The notes under the pieces were generated by a model. It saw nothing but the letters and a program-made list of their open reading frames with translations. It ran no database searches and was not told the origin of the DNA. Below are positions 28,272-36,512 of a stretch of DNA of 64,000 bases, piece by piece; the stretch's first letter is position 1, and the number at the start of each line of letters is the position of its first letter. Source of the DNA: Bacteriovoracaceae bacterium (GTDB taxonomy: Bacteria > Bdellovibrionota > Bacteriovoracia > Bacteriovoracales > Bacteriovoracaceae); assembly GCA_024711325.1 (NCBI GenBank), contig JANJTC010000002.1, positions 372,001-436,000 of the forward strand, in the 5' to 3' direction. Position numbers and translations under genes: made by a program.

Positions 28272-28709
28272 TTACTCACTTAATGGAAGGAGATTTCCTT
28301 TGAGTGTCAGGGCCCATTTCTGGCCATCATACCAGCGTTCATCATAAAAAATTTCATGGGTGTTATTCTGCTTGAGGGTTAAAAAATAAGTCGAGCCATC
28401 TTCTGGATCATAGACTGAATATTTGATTTCATTTTGTGTAATCGACCCCAGCTCTTGCTCCTTATGATAAAGCTTCCCATTTCTAATAGTAAGCTTGAAT
28501 GCTTCAAAAGAAGCTTTCAAAAAACCACAATTGTAGCCGCCATCTTTCAACTGGAACTCTGTTGCGTTGGTTTTCAGTCTCAGAAATATTTCCGAGCATT
28601 CATAACGATTACCACTATGAAAAACGGCCAGGCCCTTGCCGGAATAGCGACCATTAAAACCCGCTAAGGTTGGCAGAGAGATAAAAAATGAGAGTAGGAT
28701 AAACTTCAT
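28272..28709 (-). CDS. Small secreted protein of unknown function
   Basis: 145 aa with a signal peptide ending in LPTLAG. 'FNGRYSGKGLAVF', 'YECSEIFLRLK' and 'GGYNCGFLKASFEA' suggest a lipocalin-like or fatty-acid-binding-like small barrel with one disulfide; this is only a shape impression. It overlaps the glutathione transferase gene by ATGA (28706-28709), so the two are translated together. A weak hairpin overlaps the stop at 28246-28276. Confidence 0.72.
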   Translation of the reverse strand: MKFILLSFFISLPTLAGFNGRYSGKGLAVFHSGNRYECSEIFLRLKTNATEFQLKDGGYNCGFLKASFEAFKLTIRNGKLYHKEQELGSITQNEIKYSVYDPEDGSTYFLTLKQNNTHEIFYDERWYDGQKWALTLKGNLLPLSE

Positions 28710-29389
28710 GACTTTTGTCCAAAGAGTATCTTTTTAGCTTCCTCAGATAGAGTAGTCTCTTTATTAATGGTATCTGCCAAAGTATAGGCCTTTACAATGG
28801 CAGTTCTTTGAGACATCTTTTCAAACCATTTTTTAATATTAGGGAAATCATTTAAATTTTGTCCTTGTTTTTCATAAGGTACGATCCAGGGAAAGATTGC
28901 CATATCAGCGATAGAGTAATCTTCGGTCACCCAATCTCTACCCTCTAATTGTTTATTTAAAACCCCATAAAGTCGGTTAGTTTCTTTAATGTATCTCTCC
29001 ATGGCGTAAGGAATCTTTTCAGGTGCATAGTTATTAAAGTGATGATTTTGTCCTGCCATAGGTCCGAGACCTCCCATTTGCCAAAAGAGCCATTGTGATA
29101 CTTGGGCCTTACCTCGTGGATCTTTTGGAACAAACTTTCCGACCTTTTCTGCCAAATACCATAAAATTGCCCCAGATTCGAAGAGAGAAAGGGGTCCCTG
29201 CTCATCAGCGGGAGTTCTATCTACAATGGCCGGAATGCGGTTATTAGGGGCAATCTTAAGGAACTCAGGATTAAATTGTTCCCCTTTGCCTATGTTAATA
29301 GGATGAATTTCATAGGGAAGACCGGACTCTTCTAAGAAAATGGTGATTTTATGTCCGTTCGGCGTAGTCCAATAATATAAATCAATCAT
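28706..29389 (-). CDS. Glutathione S-transferase, YfcG/nu-class-like
   Basis: 227 aa from the ATG at 29389 (AAGGA upstream at good distance; an ATG three codons earlier is too close). The N-terminal thioredoxin fold starts 'IDLYYWTTPNGHKITIFLEE', with Thr-Pro-Asn in the active-site loop as in E. coli YfcG, 'NNRIPAIVD' with the cis-Pro, and 'SLFESGAILWYLAE', the GSH-binding Glu-Ser. The all-helical C-terminal half keeps 'YSIADMAIFPW'. Family members act as disulfide reductases or GSH transferases in the cytoplasm. Confidence 0.92.
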   Translation of the reverse strand: MIDLYYWTTPNGHKITIFLEESGLPYEIHPINIGKGEQFNPEFLKIAPNNRIPAIVDRTPADEQGPLSLFESGAILWYLAEKVGKFVPKDPRGKAQVSQWLFWQMGGLGPMAGQNHHFNNYAPEKIPYAMERYIKETNRLYGVLNKQLEGRDWVTEDYSIADMAIFPWIVPYEKQGQNLNDFPNIKKWFEKMSQRTAIVKAYTLADTINKETTLSEEAKKILFGQKS

Positions 29390-29465
29390 AATGAGCATCC
29401 TTTTTATTTAGGATAATTGGAACATTGCGAGTCATTCAAGCATCTGGTAATGAATAGGGATGGAT

Positions 29466-29666
29466 ATGGGACATTTTAATTTATTTATAAAAATGGTTAA
29501 GGAAGAATTTAAACTTTCTGAATCACAATTAACGACTCTTACTGCTCGCATGCTGGCCGATGACAATGAGTTTGAAAAAGTTTGGAAGCTTTATAAGAAT
29601 AAATCGACAAGATTTAATGGTGGAGTGGATGATTTCAAGTTTTTGCTTCACGACCTGATTAGTTAG
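29466..29666 (+). CDS. Small protein of unknown function
   Basis: 66 aa from the ATG at 29466 with AGGGA five bases ahead. Charged and helical (FIKMVKEEFKLSESQLT, then KVWKLYKNK), no signal peptide. It may be a short helical adaptor; nothing more can be said. Stop overlaps the next gene's stop by four bases (TTAG). Confidence 0.55.
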   Translation: MGHFNLFIKMVKEEFKLSESQLTTLTARMLADDNEFEKVWKLYKNKSTRFNGGVDDFKFLLHDLIS

Positions 29667-29986
29667 GGTGTCAATTCATGATCAATATCTCCACCAACGA
29701 GCTCATCATTGATGTAAATATGGCATCCCGCTGTTCCATACCATTTAGTTCCAATAATCACTTTGCACTCACCCACATCTTCAATTGGAAAAACGAATTG
29801 GGTTTTGACTGACATGAACCAATAAAAATTTTGGCCAACGACTTGATTATTGAGATGAAAGCTTTCCCCATTCATTCCCAATAATGACCACCAGTTTATA
29901 ATTTCTATCCGATGTCCGTCATGATGATGAATCCACGATTTTCTAAAGGCAGATTTTTGCACAAAATCTTTAAATGTATTGATCAT
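29663..29986 (-). CDS. Small protein of unknown function
   Basis: 107 aa, no signal peptide, beta-rich and aromatic (IIEINWWSLLG-like segment, 'NFYWFMSVKTQFVFP', 'VGECKVIIGTKWYGTAGCHIYIND'). The alternating pattern suggests a small beta-sandwich. No Shine-Dalgarno before the ATG, so the start is uncertain. No family recognised. Confidence 0.6.
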   Translation of the reverse strand: MINTFKDFVQKSAFRKSWIHHHDGHRIEIINWWSLLGMNGESFHLNNQVVGQNFYWFMSVKTQFVFPIEDVGECKVIIGTKWYGTAGCHIYINDELVGGDIDHELTP

Positions 29987-30061
29987 TAAAACAGTGTAAT
30001 AGAAATATTATTCTTATGGGACTTAAGATTTTTTTTAAACACTTAATTTTTCTTAAGTCTT

Positions 30062-30604
30062 TTAGGATTTCCCCTTAGGATCAAAAGTTTCAGCTTCATG
30101 TTTGAGCTCTCCATCCTTTGTGATCTCAATGGTGGCCCCGGTTTTATGACTGAAAATCATCTTTCCTTCCATTTTGTTTTGAGTCTCAGTGGCACAACTT
30201 TCACAATGTGTGACTTTTCCCGGTAAACCTCTTCTTTCTTCGGAATTATATTCAACACCGCAGGATTCACAATTTCTCATTTGAACCTTAGAAGATACTG
30301 GCCGGGAAGTTTTGTTTTCTATTCTCGTCCGGTTCATGTTTTTTGTATGAGTCAGTGTCCGACTTGAGCTTGATCCGCTGATAAAGGGCATGGATACAGT
30401 TTTGGCCTTAGGAATGAGGGGGGCCTCTTGTGATGCCTCTTCAATAATTTTCAAGTCACTGACCAGTATATTGGCCCGATTACCATTATCTAAAAAACAG
30501 GCAGCATTCTTTCGACCTGAATCATCTACACTAATATTAGTAATTCGAACCAGACCTCCGGCATAGCGGCCGTTTATTACCTGGGCCTTTATAATCTTAC
30601 TCAT
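30062..30604 (-). CDS. Putative zinc-ribbon protein of unknown function
   Basis: 180 aa from the ATG at 30604; a GTG at 30682 would add 26 residues, and neither has a convincing ribosome site. The N-terminal 50 residues form a small beta-rich unit ('AQVINGRYAGGLVRITNIS...'). A Ser/Thr/Arg-rich linker follows, then a two-knuckle zinc ribbon, CESCG and CESCA about 23 residues apart. The last 35 residues are polar. It could bind nucleic acid or protein; no family recognised. Confidence 0.65.
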   Translation of the reverse strand: MSKIIKAQVINGRYAGGLVRITNISVDDSGRKNAACFLDNGNRANILVSDLKIIEEASQEAPLIPKAKTVSMPFISGSSSSRTLTHTKNMNRTRIENKTSRPVSSKVQMRNCESCGVEYNSEERRGLPGKVTHCESCATETQNKMEGKMIFSHKTGATIEITKDGELKHEAETFDPKGKS

Positions 30605-30750
30605 GGACGTATTTTGCAGCTTCCAGAAGAATAATTCAACAGAGTGCTTCAAGCGGTCCGGAACTGTTAAGATTTTAGACACATATTAAGTGCAACTGTT
30701 TAGAAAATTGTCAGCTAATCATGTGAGGATTTTTAGCCGATAGGTGCCTT

Positions 30751-31332
30751 ATGGACTCTGCTAATTATTACGTAACAACTCTCACTACAGCATTCACTAA
30801 ACTTCTACCTTATTTTATTTTTTTGGTAGGAGGCTATTTTGTTTTCATTAGATTACCTTTTCTTTTTTTCAGGAAAAGTATGGATACTCAAAAAAAGAAG
30901 CTGGAAGATGAAAATAAATCACTTCTTGGTCAAGACAAGAGGGCCTATACCGTAGATGATTACAGAGAATTTCAGAAAACGATGAAACTGATAAATGGAG
31001 AAAAGCCAAAAGAAGGGGCAAAGAAGGAAGAACGTAAAACGGAGCAGAGGAAAACTGAACAGCAGAGAACGGAGCAGAAGAGATCGGAAAAGAAAGAAGA
31101 AGAACCTAAAAGATCAAATCCGCCCAATGGACAGACTCCTGAGCAAATCTTTAGTCTAAGGCCGAATGAAGTGATATCAAAAGCCGAACTTAAAAAAAGA
31201 TATTTTGAACTGATCAAACAAAACCATCCAGACCGAGTGGCATCTATGGGAGCGGACTTTAAGAAGCTCGCTGAAAAAAACACCAAAGAAATAAATAAGG
31301 CCTATGATAAGTTAAAAAATAAGGCCGCCTAA
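30751..31332 (+). CDS. Membrane-anchored J-domain protein
   Basis: 193 aa. One membrane helix near residues 15-40, a highly charged linker with a repeated TEQ-K/R pattern (ERKTEQRKTEQQRTEQKR), and a C-terminal J domain (about 130-190) with the HPD tripeptide in 'KQNHPDRVASMG'. There is no Gly/Phe or zinc-finger region, so this is a class III (DjlA-like layout reversed) co-chaperone that would recruit DnaK to the inner face of the membrane. The stop overlaps that of the pyroglutamyl peptidase gene by four bases (CTAA). Confidence 0.85.
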   Translation: MDSANYYVTTLTTAFTKLLPYFIFLVGGYFVFIRLPFLFFRKSMDTQKKKLEDENKSLLGQDKRAYTVDDYREFQKTMKLINGEKPKEGAKKEERKTEQRKTEQQRTEQKRSEKKEEEPKRSNPPNGQTPEQIFSLRPNEVISKAELKKRYFELIKQNHPDRVASMGADFKKLAEKNTKEINKAYDKLKNKAA

Positions 31333-31928
31333 TATTCGAGATAATTCAGGATGAGAGTCATTGTCCGATATAGATGCTGTAAGGGAAGGCCAAATTCATC
31401 CGGGCCTGCTTGTTCTTCAAGAAGAGGGACATGGATGAAGCCACACAGTCGGAATGATTCCTGATTAGTCTCCATCAATCGGTAAAATAAATAATTACAA
31501 ACAAAAGCTCCCGCATCATTTGAAAGCTTAACAGGTAGACCTGCTTCCTTCAGAGTTGTCTCAAGACCTTGAATTGGTAAAGTCGATAGGTAGCAGGGTG
31601 GACCATCTGGTGTAATAAGTTGGTTTTGAGGCATGACACCAGAATTATCTGCAATCGTGGCATTAATGTGATTAATCGCCACAGTTTCGATCTCAATTGA
31701 ATCTCTTTTTGCCATCCCGAAACACATCACCACGTCAGGATTAAAAGTTTCAATCTTTTCTTGAAGGTCATCAAATGCGGACTCGAAAGTAACGGGCAGT
31801 AAAACCTGGTCCACAATGAGTGAGGCGGGGTAGGGTATTTTATTATTTTCCAGAGCTTCTATTAGAAGGGCGGTCGGGTTGATTTCCCTGCCCCCAAAAG
31901 GCTCAAAACCAGAAATTAGAATGCGCAT
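31329..31928 (-). CDS. pcp: Pyroglutamyl-peptidase I
   Basis: 199 aa, slightly shorter than the usual 205-215. The catalytic triad is intact: E81 ('SIEIETVAIN'), C144 ('NDAGAFVCNYLFY') and H166 ('CGFIHVPLL'), and the N-terminal 'ISGFEPFGGREINP' is the family hallmark. It removes N-terminal pyroglutamate from peptides in the cytoplasm. A peptide-scavenging role would suit an organism living on protein. Monocistronic as far as can be seen. Confidence 0.93.
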   Translation of the reverse strand: MRILISGFEPFGGREINPTALLIEALENNKIPYPASLIVDQVLLPVTFESAFDDLQEKIETFNPDVVMCFGMAKRDSIEIETVAINHINATIADNSGVMPQNQLITPDGPPCYLSTLPIQGLETTLKEAGLPVKLSNDAGAFVCNYLFYRLMETNQESFRLCGFIHVPLLEEQAGPDEFGLPLQHLYRTMTLILNYLEY

Positions 31929-31995
31929 ATTTCTATATCATCATTCTCAATACCCACAGGAGTCAATAGTTGGAATTATTCAGGTATATTCCTGA

Positions 31996-33288
31996 TTAAA
32001 CTTCCAGGGTTTTTCCCCGTTCTGGTATTTCAACTGAAAATTGTTTCTCCTGAAGCTTCTCTTTAAGGGCGAGCTTGGAAGCTGTTTCACCGTGAAGTAA
32101 AAATACTCGGGCCGTCTGGTTTTTACCTGTGAGCCATTGTATGAGTTCGGATTGATCCGCATGCGAGGAGAAGGCCTCGGATGTCAGGACTTCGCCTGAC
32201 CATGTGGCACTGTCTTTGTCCTGGTTTTTGAGAGTCCTGTTGCCTTCTATCATCGCTCTGCCAGGAGTCCCTACACCTTGGTAGCCAGGGAGGAAAAGAA
32301 CCGCCCCTGCGTCGTGCTGCCAATTCTGGAGATGGCGGAAGATGCGACCCCCAGTGAGCATGCCACTGGAACTTATAATAATTAAGGGACCTTTATTCTT
32401 TTTAATGCTGTCCCATTGCCTGAGATAATCAATCGGTTCGATTTCATCTAAGGCATTATACAAGTCATGGGGTCTCGTTGTGAGATGAGCGTATTGCTTA
32501 TAAACCTGATTGGCCTCTTTCATCATTGGACTATCAATGTACACTTTAACTTTCTCTTCCGGATGCCTTTGAAAGAAATCATGTATGAGAGTGAGTAACA
32601 TTTGAGCTCGGGCAACTGCAAAACTTGCAATTATTCCTACCCGTTCTTCCCGGGAAATTTTTATCAGGAAACTTGCTAATTCTTTATCAAGGTTTCCCTG
32701 TCTGCACTTACCTCCGTAAGTTGACTCCATGATTATCAAGTCGGCTTCCGGACAATCAAGGGGAGTAGGAAAAAGCGGGTCATCATGTCTACCTAGATCA
32801 CCGGAGAAAACAATTCTCTTGTTTGCATGCTTAATGATTAAAGAAGAAGCCCCTAGTATGTGGCCTGCCGGTTGAAAATGAAAAGTTGAATCATTGATGT
32901 TTATTTTTTCTTCCCACTCAACCGTCTTAACCAGTTGCAAAGTCGTAACGACATCCTTACTTGAATAAAAATTCTCCTCCATCAGGGAAGCACTATCCGT
33001 GAGAATAATTCTCATCAGCTTAGCGGTGGCAGGAGTACAGAAAATTTGACCTCTAAAACCTTTCTTAACGAGCCTTGGTAAATAGCCGGAATGGTCCAAA
33101 TGGGCATGGGTAATGAAAACAGCATGAATAGTGGAGGCTTCGAATGGTAACTGAAGCAGATTAATTCTTTCAACTTCATCCGTTCCCTGAGCAAGACCCG
33201 AATCAACCATGATTCTTGTTTGTTCAAAATCAAGAAAGGTCATTGAACCAGTCACTTCATCAGTAGCACCCCAGAATGTAATTTTCAT
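31996..33288 (-). CDS. Beta-CASP metallo-beta-lactamase RNA nuclease (CPSF/YSH1-like)
   Basis: 430 aa. The metal site is H61-x-H63-x-D65-H66 ('THAHLDHSG'), with later ligands in 'FSGDLGR' and 'SSHADQSEL'. Beta-CASP motifs include 'STYGG', 'ISSSGMLTGGRI' and 'LHGE'. It lacks the RNase J C-terminal domain and resembles the shorter CPSF-type form. Such enzymes cut RNA; the bacterial role is little studied. It overlaps the ATP-cone gene upstream by four bases and is the third gene of that operon. Confidence 0.9.
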   Translation of the reverse strand: MKITFWGATDEVTGSMTFLDFEQTRIMVDSGLAQGTDEVERINLLQLPFEASTIHAVFITHAHLDHSGYLPRLVKKGFRGQIFCTPATAKLMRIILTDSASLMEENFYSSKDVVTTLQLVKTVEWEEKININDSTFHFQPAGHILGASSLIIKHANKRIVFSGDLGRHDDPLFPTPLDCPEADLIIMESTYGGKCRQGNLDKELASFLIKISREERVGIIASFAVARAQMLLTLIHDFFQRHPEEKVKVYIDSPMMKEANQVYKQYAHLTTRPHDLYNALDEIEPIDYLRQWDSIKKNKGPLIIISSSGMLTGGRIFRHLQNWQHDAGAVLFLPGYQGVGTPGRAMIEGNRTLKNQDKDSATWSGEVLTSEAFSSHADQSELIQWLTGKNQTARVFLLHGETASKLALKEKLQEKQFSVEIPERGKTLEV

Positions 33289-34127
33289 AGGATTCCCTTG
33301 CTTAGAATATTCAATTCACCTTGAATTTGGTTAATATCATTTGAAGAAAAGCCAAGCTTATAAAGCATATCGACTTTGCGGTTTAAGTCCTTCACCAGAA
33401 TGATTCCTTCTTCTATCAGGATTCTTTTAGTCGTCCGATCAAGCGATTTGAGACTGGTAATGGGATACAGATTTAGCTGTTTAATATGATCCAAAAAAGA
33501 CATCTCTGAAGGGGCATTAATGCCTAATAGCCTAAGTCCTGTACCTGCAGCATATTTAATCGCATCCAGACTGAAAGCTGTGTTGCTTGCCAGATAAAAT
33601 CCTGTCAGGTCATGGCCCACGGGACCGGCCTTCAAATCATCCCAGCGGGCCTTGACGTAGAGGGCAGTTTTAATGTCATTTTTTATACCTATGCGATTAT
33701 GAAACTTGCATTCAACAAAATATTTTTCTCCTCTACTTAAAGCGACGACATCGATTTCGTGAGAAACCCATTTCCCTTTATAAGTTTGACAGGTTTTTGT
33801 TTTGAAGCACAACTCTTCAAAATACCTGGCGACAAATGTTTCAAAATGATGGCCTGTCGGACCTAATTCGAAGATGGCCCGCTTAAGGGAGTATTGGGCG
33901 CCGGCCAGAGAGGAAGTCTGGCGTACCAGACGGAGTGTTTTACGATAAATATCACTGGTTTTAACCCCTTCGCCAATGTCATGAGTCACTTCATTTGCGA
34001 TGTTCTCGCATTGACGTTTAGGGAGACTGGTTCTTTTTATGGATTGTATGAGTTTTTTTTTAGAAAAACTTTCTGGTCGTCCACTGGATTTTACTATCCG
34101 GAAATCATGGTGATGCTTATTTCTCAT
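33285..34127 (-). CDS. ATP-cone fused to an Mrr-like endonuclease-fold domain
   Basis: 280 aa. Residues about 8-95 form an ATP-cone ('IVKSSGRPESFSKKKLIQSIKR'), the nucleotide-sensing module of ribonucleotide reductases and NrdR. Residues about 95-200 are a PD-(D/E)XK endonuclease fold: 'GHHFETFVARYFEEL', 'HEIDVVAL' and 'KYFVECKFHN' supply E, D and E-x-K. The C-terminal about 60 residues look like helix-hairpin-helix ('TKRILIEEGIILVKDLNRK'). A nuclease gated by ATP/dATP level is a fair reading but is inference. It overlaps both neighbours by four bases. Confidence 0.8.
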   Translation of the reverse strand: MRNKHHHDFRIVKSSGRPESFSKKKLIQSIKRTSLPKRQCENIANEVTHDIGEGVKTSDIYRKTLRLVRQTSSLAGAQYSLKRAIFELGPTGHHFETFVARYFEELCFKTKTCQTYKGKWVSHEIDVVALSRGEKYFVECKFHNRIGIKNDIKTALYVKARWDDLKAGPVGHDLTGFYLASNTAFSLDAIKYAAGTGLRLLGINAPSEMSFLDHIKQLNLYPITSLKSLDRTTKRILIEEGIILVKDLNRKVDMLYKLGFSSNDINQIQGELNILSKGIL

Positions 34128-34486
34128 TTCTCTAGTTTAAGGCTTTTTAAGACATTAAACAGCTTAGAATCTTTATTTTTAAGCAAGGAGAAGATTTCAG
34201 ATTTCCCTAAGAGTACTATTTGAGAGTTACTCTTGATTCGGCAGCCTAAACGAACCGGTTGCTCCTCGAGGAGCTGCTTAATACCCATAAGGCAGTTATC
34301 TTCAATCAACTGGGTAGGGCGCGACTTTTTAATAAGTTCGATCTGGCCTTTAATGAGGGCCACACCCGTGCTTGGGATCTGGTTTTCATAAACCAGATCG
34401 AAGTCGTTAGGGAAGGTAAGAACTTCGTAATCTTCTTTTAAGCTCTCGACTTCTTCTGAATTAAGAATATTTAGTTTTTCCTTCAT
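34124..34486 (-). CDS. Cyclic-nucleotide-binding-like domain protein without DNA-binding domain
   Basis: 120 aa. 'FDLVYENQIPSTGVALIKGQIELIKK' and the following strands follow the cNMP-binding/cupin pattern of Crp, with the final 'LLGKSEIFSLLKN' matching the strand and helix after the pocket. No helix-turn-helix follows. The phosphate-binding cassette is not convincing, so it may not bind a nucleotide. First gene of the operon with the ATP-cone/nuclease and beta-CASP genes (four-base overlap). Confidence 0.65.
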   Translation of the reverse strand: MKEKLNILNSEEVESLKEDYEVLTFPNDFDLVYENQIPSTGVALIKGQIELIKKSRPTQLIEDNCLMGIKQLLEEQPVRLGCRIKSNSQIVLLGKSEIFSLLKNKDSKLFNVLKSLKLEK

Positions 34487-34549
34487 CCGTAAAATCTAAT
34501 GCAAGACCTGGCAAAGGAATATGTTCTAGATCATCTTTTTTAATGAGTT

Positions 34550-35263
34550 TTAATAATCCAGATTAGCAAATTCCAAAAGTTTTTCTTCATCTACAATATA
34601 AATGACCTTACCATCCTGCTCTAGAATGCCTTCTTCTCTAAATTCTGAAATAAGGCGGATTATGGTTTCGTTGGCCGTTCCTACTAAGGAAGCGATTTCA
34701 TCACGGTTAAGTTTTATTTCCAGACGACAGCGTCCATTTTCCTCAACTCCATAGTTCTTTTTGAAAGTTAGGAATAACTCTGCCAGCCTTTCCCGGGCAT
34801 TTTTCTGTGACATAGATGCATTACGATTTTCAGCTGCACCCATATCTCGACTGAGTTTATGGATGAGATTAAGAGCAATACTTGGATTTTCTTTAAGTGC
34901 AGAATAGATATAATTTTTATCGAGAAAACAAATGGCAGAATCTTCAATGACGGTAGCAGAAGCTGAATAATTTTCTTTACTAAAAAGGCTTCGATGCCCA
35001 AGTACATCTCCAGCACCAGCTATACGAATAATAGATTCTTTACCATCATTGCCTATTTTAGAAACTTTGATCTTACCACTGTTGATACAGTAAAGACCAA
35101 AGGGTGGATTTCCCTGAAAAAAGATCGTTTGACCCTTCTTGTAATGATTCATCACTTTATGGTGACTGACACTGGCAAGATCACCATCGGCCAAGTCACA
35201 AAATATCCCTTTGTCTCGGGATTCACAGTGTTCGCAATCTACAGATTTGAAAGGCTTTTGCAT
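34550..35263 (-). CDS. Crp/Fnr-family transcription regulator, probable Fe-S Fnr type
   Basis: 237 aa. N-terminal cysteines C10, C13 and C22, plus C112 in 'SAICFLDKNY' at the position of E. coli FNR C122, could hold a 4Fe-4S cluster. The sensor domain (about 30-150) is followed by a dimer helix and a helix-turn-helix; the recognition helix 'TANETIIRLI' keeps the Glu and Arg that read TGA in Crp and FNR sites. It therefore should bind TGA-N6-TCA. Such a box lies 52 bases upstream of its own start, with a well-placed -10, so autoregulation is likely. A second inverted repeat covers that -10. Confidence 0.88.
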   Translation of the reverse strand: MQKPFKSVDCEHCESRDKGIFCDLADGDLASVSHHKVMNHYKKGQTIFFQGNPPFGLYCINSGKIKVSKIGNDGKESIIRIAGAGDVLGHRSLFSKENYSASATVIEDSAICFLDKNYIYSALKENPSIALNLIHKLSRDMGAAENRNASMSQKNARERLAELFLTFKKNYGVEENGRCRLEIKLNRDEIASLVGTANETIIRLISEFREEGILEQDGKVIYIVDEEKLLEFANLDY

Positions 35264-35270
35264 TAAATAG

Positions 35271-35292
35271 ATCCTAGTTTTTTTCCTAGGAT
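35271..35292. promoter_or_regulatory. Inverted repeat over the -10/start region of the Crp/Fnr gene
   Basis: ATCCTAG (35271-35277) and CTAGGAT (35286-35292) are a perfect seven-base inverted repeat with an eight-base T-rich spacer. It overlaps the predicted -10 (35288-35293 on the minus strand) and the transcription start, a position typical of a repressor site. Confidence 0.4.
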
Positions 35293-35314
35293 AACATAAA
35301 AATGCCGGAAAAAC

Positions 35315-35328
35315 GTGATCTAAGTCAT
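35315..35328 (-). promoter_or_regulatory. Crp/Fnr-type box upstream of the Crp/Fnr gene
   Basis: GTGATCTAAGTCAT on the plus strand, core TGA-N6-TCA. Its centre is 34 bases from the last base of an extended -10 (TG-t-TATCCT, minus strand 35296-35288), which is the class II activator geometry (centre near -41). Confidence 0.6.
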
Positions 35329-35356
35329 GTTTTTAATAATCTTATGAAATACCTTG

Positions 35357-36508
35357 TTACTGTTTTAAAGGCTTAGTCTTAGGACCCAATAATCTATCAA
35401 GTTCATCAATTTCTTCTTCTACTTCAGTGGGGATATTGGTGCCACTTGAGCCAGAAAAGTCAAATTCTATGCTTTCTTTATACTCTTTTAGGCACTCTTT
35501 TGCGATAGGGTGCTTCGGATATTTCCTAATGCATTGTTTTAAGAAGTAATCTCCAGCTCCGAAAAAATCTTCTCTTTTTAGCCTCTTTTCTAGCCATCCC
35601 ATCCAATAACTGATCTCGGCTGCATGTGAAGTGTCCTGATTAAAGAAGAAATAGTTGGAAAGGATGCCCGAAGTTAAAAGCAAGTCCACTTTGTGTCCTT
35701 CTTCAAAAACATTGATTTGTTTAAGCGGAATTAAGCGGGTTTTAAAGAATTGTTTTAAATCATTTTCAGACTGCAAACCTTTTTGCAAGATGGGAGCGTT
35801 CTTCCAATAAGTAAGGCGCTCCTTCCATTGAGACAAAATGGTTTTCATTGATTGAGGCATCAACTCTTTTTTCATATAACTATCAATGATCAGTTCCATA
35901 GATGCAGGATCTTTTAAAATTTTGGTTTCAATCAGAAGGATCTGTTGGAAAGGGGCCTTTAGTTCATTGAAGTCTTTTTTTATTAATTTATCCTGAATGT
36001 CACGGGTGAAACTATTTTTGGCGTCGACATACCGACGAACAATTAAGTGCGCCATCCCCAGAGTGAAGGGATCTTTAAGTTTAGTTTCGTCTACTCTTAA
36101 TTCTCCATTTTGAAAGCTTGAGGAGTGGGATTCTGGAAGACGAGTGTGACAATCAAGGCAAAGGGAAGTTAATTCTCCAAGTGTCCAATGAGCATAGCTT
36201 TTTTTTCCAGCATTAAAGGCATTAACTACTTCATTCACATTCTCTGTGATTAATGAGTAGGAAGGAGCAAAAAGATCATGCTGCAGCATCGTTTCATGCT
36301 TGGCACTTTTCATTGCCGTATTAAGTTCTTTTAGTTTTTGCTTGATAACGGCTTCATTTTTTTTATCCATGAAGCTGGGCTGATCATGAATGAAGGGAAG
36401 GAGATCAGTGACGGCCAGGAAGGCCCGATTCATAGGCAATATGGTGGCCGCGAATAGAGGTAATGTTATTCCGGCCAATAGAAGCAGACTGATCTTTTTA
36501 TTTCTCAT
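35357..36508 (-). CDS. Periplasmic mono-haem c-type protein of unknown function
   Basis: 383 aa with a signal peptide (residues about 1-22, ending LFAA). A single CLDCH haem-attachment motif lies near residue 118 within a helical region resembling a small four-helix cytochrome. The remaining 250 residues are helical, and the C terminus is acidic. No distal methionine can be assigned. It is probably a periplasmic redox or sensing protein. It begins 4 bases after the stop of the upstream gene, so the two form an operon. Confidence 0.75.
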   Translation of the reverse strand: MRNKKISLLLLAGITLPLFAATILPMNRAFLAVTDLLPFIHDQPSFMDKKNEAVIKQKLKELNTAMKSAKHETMLQHDLFAPSYSLITENVNEVVNAFNAGKKSYAHWTLGELTSLCLDCHTRLPESHSSSFQNGELRVDETKLKDPFTLGMAHLIVRRYVDAKNSFTRDIQDKLIKKDFNELKAPFQQILLIETKILKDPASMELIIDSYMKKELMPQSMKTILSQWKERLTYWKNAPILQKGLQSENDLKQFFKTRLIPLKQINVFEEGHKVDLLLTSGILSNYFFFNQDTSHAAEISYWMGWLEKRLKREDFFGAGDYFLKQCIRKYPKHPIAKECLKEYKESIEFDFSGSSGTNIPTEVEEEIDELDRLLGPKTKPLKQ

Positions 36509-36512
36509 AAGT

